From Propionibacteriaceae bacterium (GTDB lineage Bacteria; Actinomycetota; Actinomycetes; Propionibacteriales; Propionibacteriaceae), in contig JAGQUI010000161.1 in NCBI GenBank assembly GCA_020438595.1, forward strand, positions 1 through 6,371: a DNA stretch of 6,371 nt, written 5' to 3'. The notes beneath the pieces were generated by a model, which ran no database searches, had not been told where the DNA came from, and saw only the letters and a list, made by a program, of their open reading frames with translations. Position 1 is the first letter of the stretch. Every line of letters starts with the position of its first letter. The position numbers were made by a program, and so were the translations under genes. Positions 5,619 through 6,371 of this stretch are shown piece by piece.

Positions 5619-6371
5619 GTGGGACGAACCTGGCGGATCGGGGAGGTGGCCGAGCGCACCGGGCTGACCCGGCGCACGCTGCGCCACTACGACGAACTCG
5701 GGCTGCTGGTGCCGGCGTCCCGCAGCTGGGGCGACTACCGGCTCTACGACGAGGCCGACCTGCTCCGGCTGCTCCAGATCCAGAACCTGAAGGCGCTCGG
5801 GCTGAGCCTCGCCGAGATCGCCACCGCGCTCGCCGACCCCGCCCTGGACGCAGCTGCGACCCTGCGCTCGCACCTGGCCCACGTCGAGGATCGGATCGAG
5901 GCCGAGCGCCGGCTCGCCGCGCGCCTGCGCAGCCTGGCCGGCGCCGCCGAGCGCAGTTGGGAGGACGTGCTCGACGCGATCGCGCTCGTCCGCCGGCTCG
6001 ACCACCCGGACCCGATCGTGCGGCTGCGCGCCGCGTTCACCGCGCCCGGCACCACCCCGGAGCTCCTCGCCGCGCTGCGCGCCGAGGCCGACCCGGCCGT
6101 CCAGGAAGTGCTGGTCTGGGCGCTCGCCGGACGGCCGGACGCCGGCCCCGCGGCCCTGGCCCACCTGGACGACCCCGATCCCGACCTGCGCTGCCTGATG
6201 GTCCGGCTGCTGGCGAAGCTCGGCGACCCGGACGCCGCGCCTGCCCTCGCCCGGCTGCTGGACGACCCCGCGCCCCGCGTGGTGGCGAACGCCGCCCAGG
6301 CCCTCGGCCGGCTCGCCGTCCCCGGCGCCGCCCCCGGCCTGGTCCGGCTGCTCGGCGCGGGGATCGTGCCG
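5619..6371 (+). CDS. MerR family regulator with C-terminal HEAT-like repeats, open at right edge
   Basis: From GTG 5619 the frame stays open for 251 codons to the window end. Residues 5-24 (WRIGEVAERTGLTRRTLRHY) form the MerR winged helix-turn-helix with the conserved LRHYDELGLL-P motif; GDYRLYDEADLLRLLQI (38-54) is the wing and helix 3. Residues about 79-125 are a Leu/Arg/Glu-rich helix, the usual MerR dimerisation coiled coil. Instead of a short metal- or drug-binding tail, residues about 126-251 carry repeated helical units with Asp-Pro turns: HPDPIVRLRAAF, EADPAVQEVLVWAL, DDPDPDLRCLMVRLLAKLGD and LDDPAPRVVANAAQALGRLA. These match the HEAT / PBS-lyase-type pattern known from protein-interaction scaffolds. 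Classical metal-binding cysteines are absent (one Cys, C192). The repeats may sense a partner protein or a large ligand; that is inference. The GTG is favoured by the -10 box 6 nt upstream, and no Shine-Dalgarno is visible. It is probably a separate unit from the ABC operon, with repeats between them. Confidence 0.88.
   Translation, partial: MGRTWRIGEVAERTGLTRRTLRHYDELGLLVPASRSWGDYRLYDEADLLRLLQIQNLKALGLSLAEIATALADPALDAAATLRSHLAHVEDRIEAERRLAARLRSLAGAAERSWEDVLDAIALVRRLDHPDPIVRLRAAFTAPGTTPELLAALRAEADPAVQEVLVWALAGRPDAGPAALAHLDDPDPDLRCLMVRLLAKLGDPDAAPALARLLDDPAPRVVANAAQALGRLAVPGAAPGLVRLLGAGIVP

Noticed and set aside
5388..6164. Minus-strand frame of 258 codons across the repeats and merR
   Set aside because: It reads through the hairpin repeats and is antisense to a clear MerR domain. 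Its repeated peptide (KEPSPTRS) is only the translation of the DNA repeat.

Overview
The window is GC-rich DNA with strong G/C third-position bias, GTG starts and apparently leaderless promoters, which points to a high-GC actinobacterium. A Pseudonocardiales-like genome is only a loose guess. It holds three complete genes and two genes cut by the window edges.

Layout: (1) 1-1047, minus strand: N-terminal 349 codons of an S9 (prolyl oligopeptidase / acylaminoacyl-peptidase type) serine peptidase; its catalytic domain lies off the left edge. (2) 1048-1185: divergent intergenic region with two outward promoters, a near-perfect TetR-type operator and a second small dyad. (3) 1186-5410, plus strand: a tightly coupled three-gene operon made of a TetR-family repressor and two ABC exporter half-transporters, joined by two ATGA stop/start overlaps. 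(4) 5411-5606: about 200 bp of non-coding DNA filled with hairpin-forming, REP-like repeats built on one 14-nt core present four times. (5) 5619-6371, plus strand: a MerR-type regulator whose C-terminal half is made of HEAT-like repeats; it is open at the right edge.

How the genes work together: the TetR protein most likely represses its own operon by binding the dyad that fills the whole spacer between the -35 and -10 elements. A ligand, perhaps a drug-like exporter substrate, would relieve this. The two ABC proteins fit an asymmetric heterodimeric exporter. The first (577 aa) has Asp for the catalytic Glu after Walker B and Gln for the H-loop His. The second (637 aa) has intact catalytic residues but an altered signature motif, LSAGE. 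Together they give one degenerate and one consensus ATP site, as in the TM287/288, BmrCD and LmrCD family.

No wholly new system is evident. The points most worth a second look are the REP-like repeat cluster, the MerR-HEAT fusion protein, and the same TAGnCT-N6-GTG start-site layout in front of all three transcription units.
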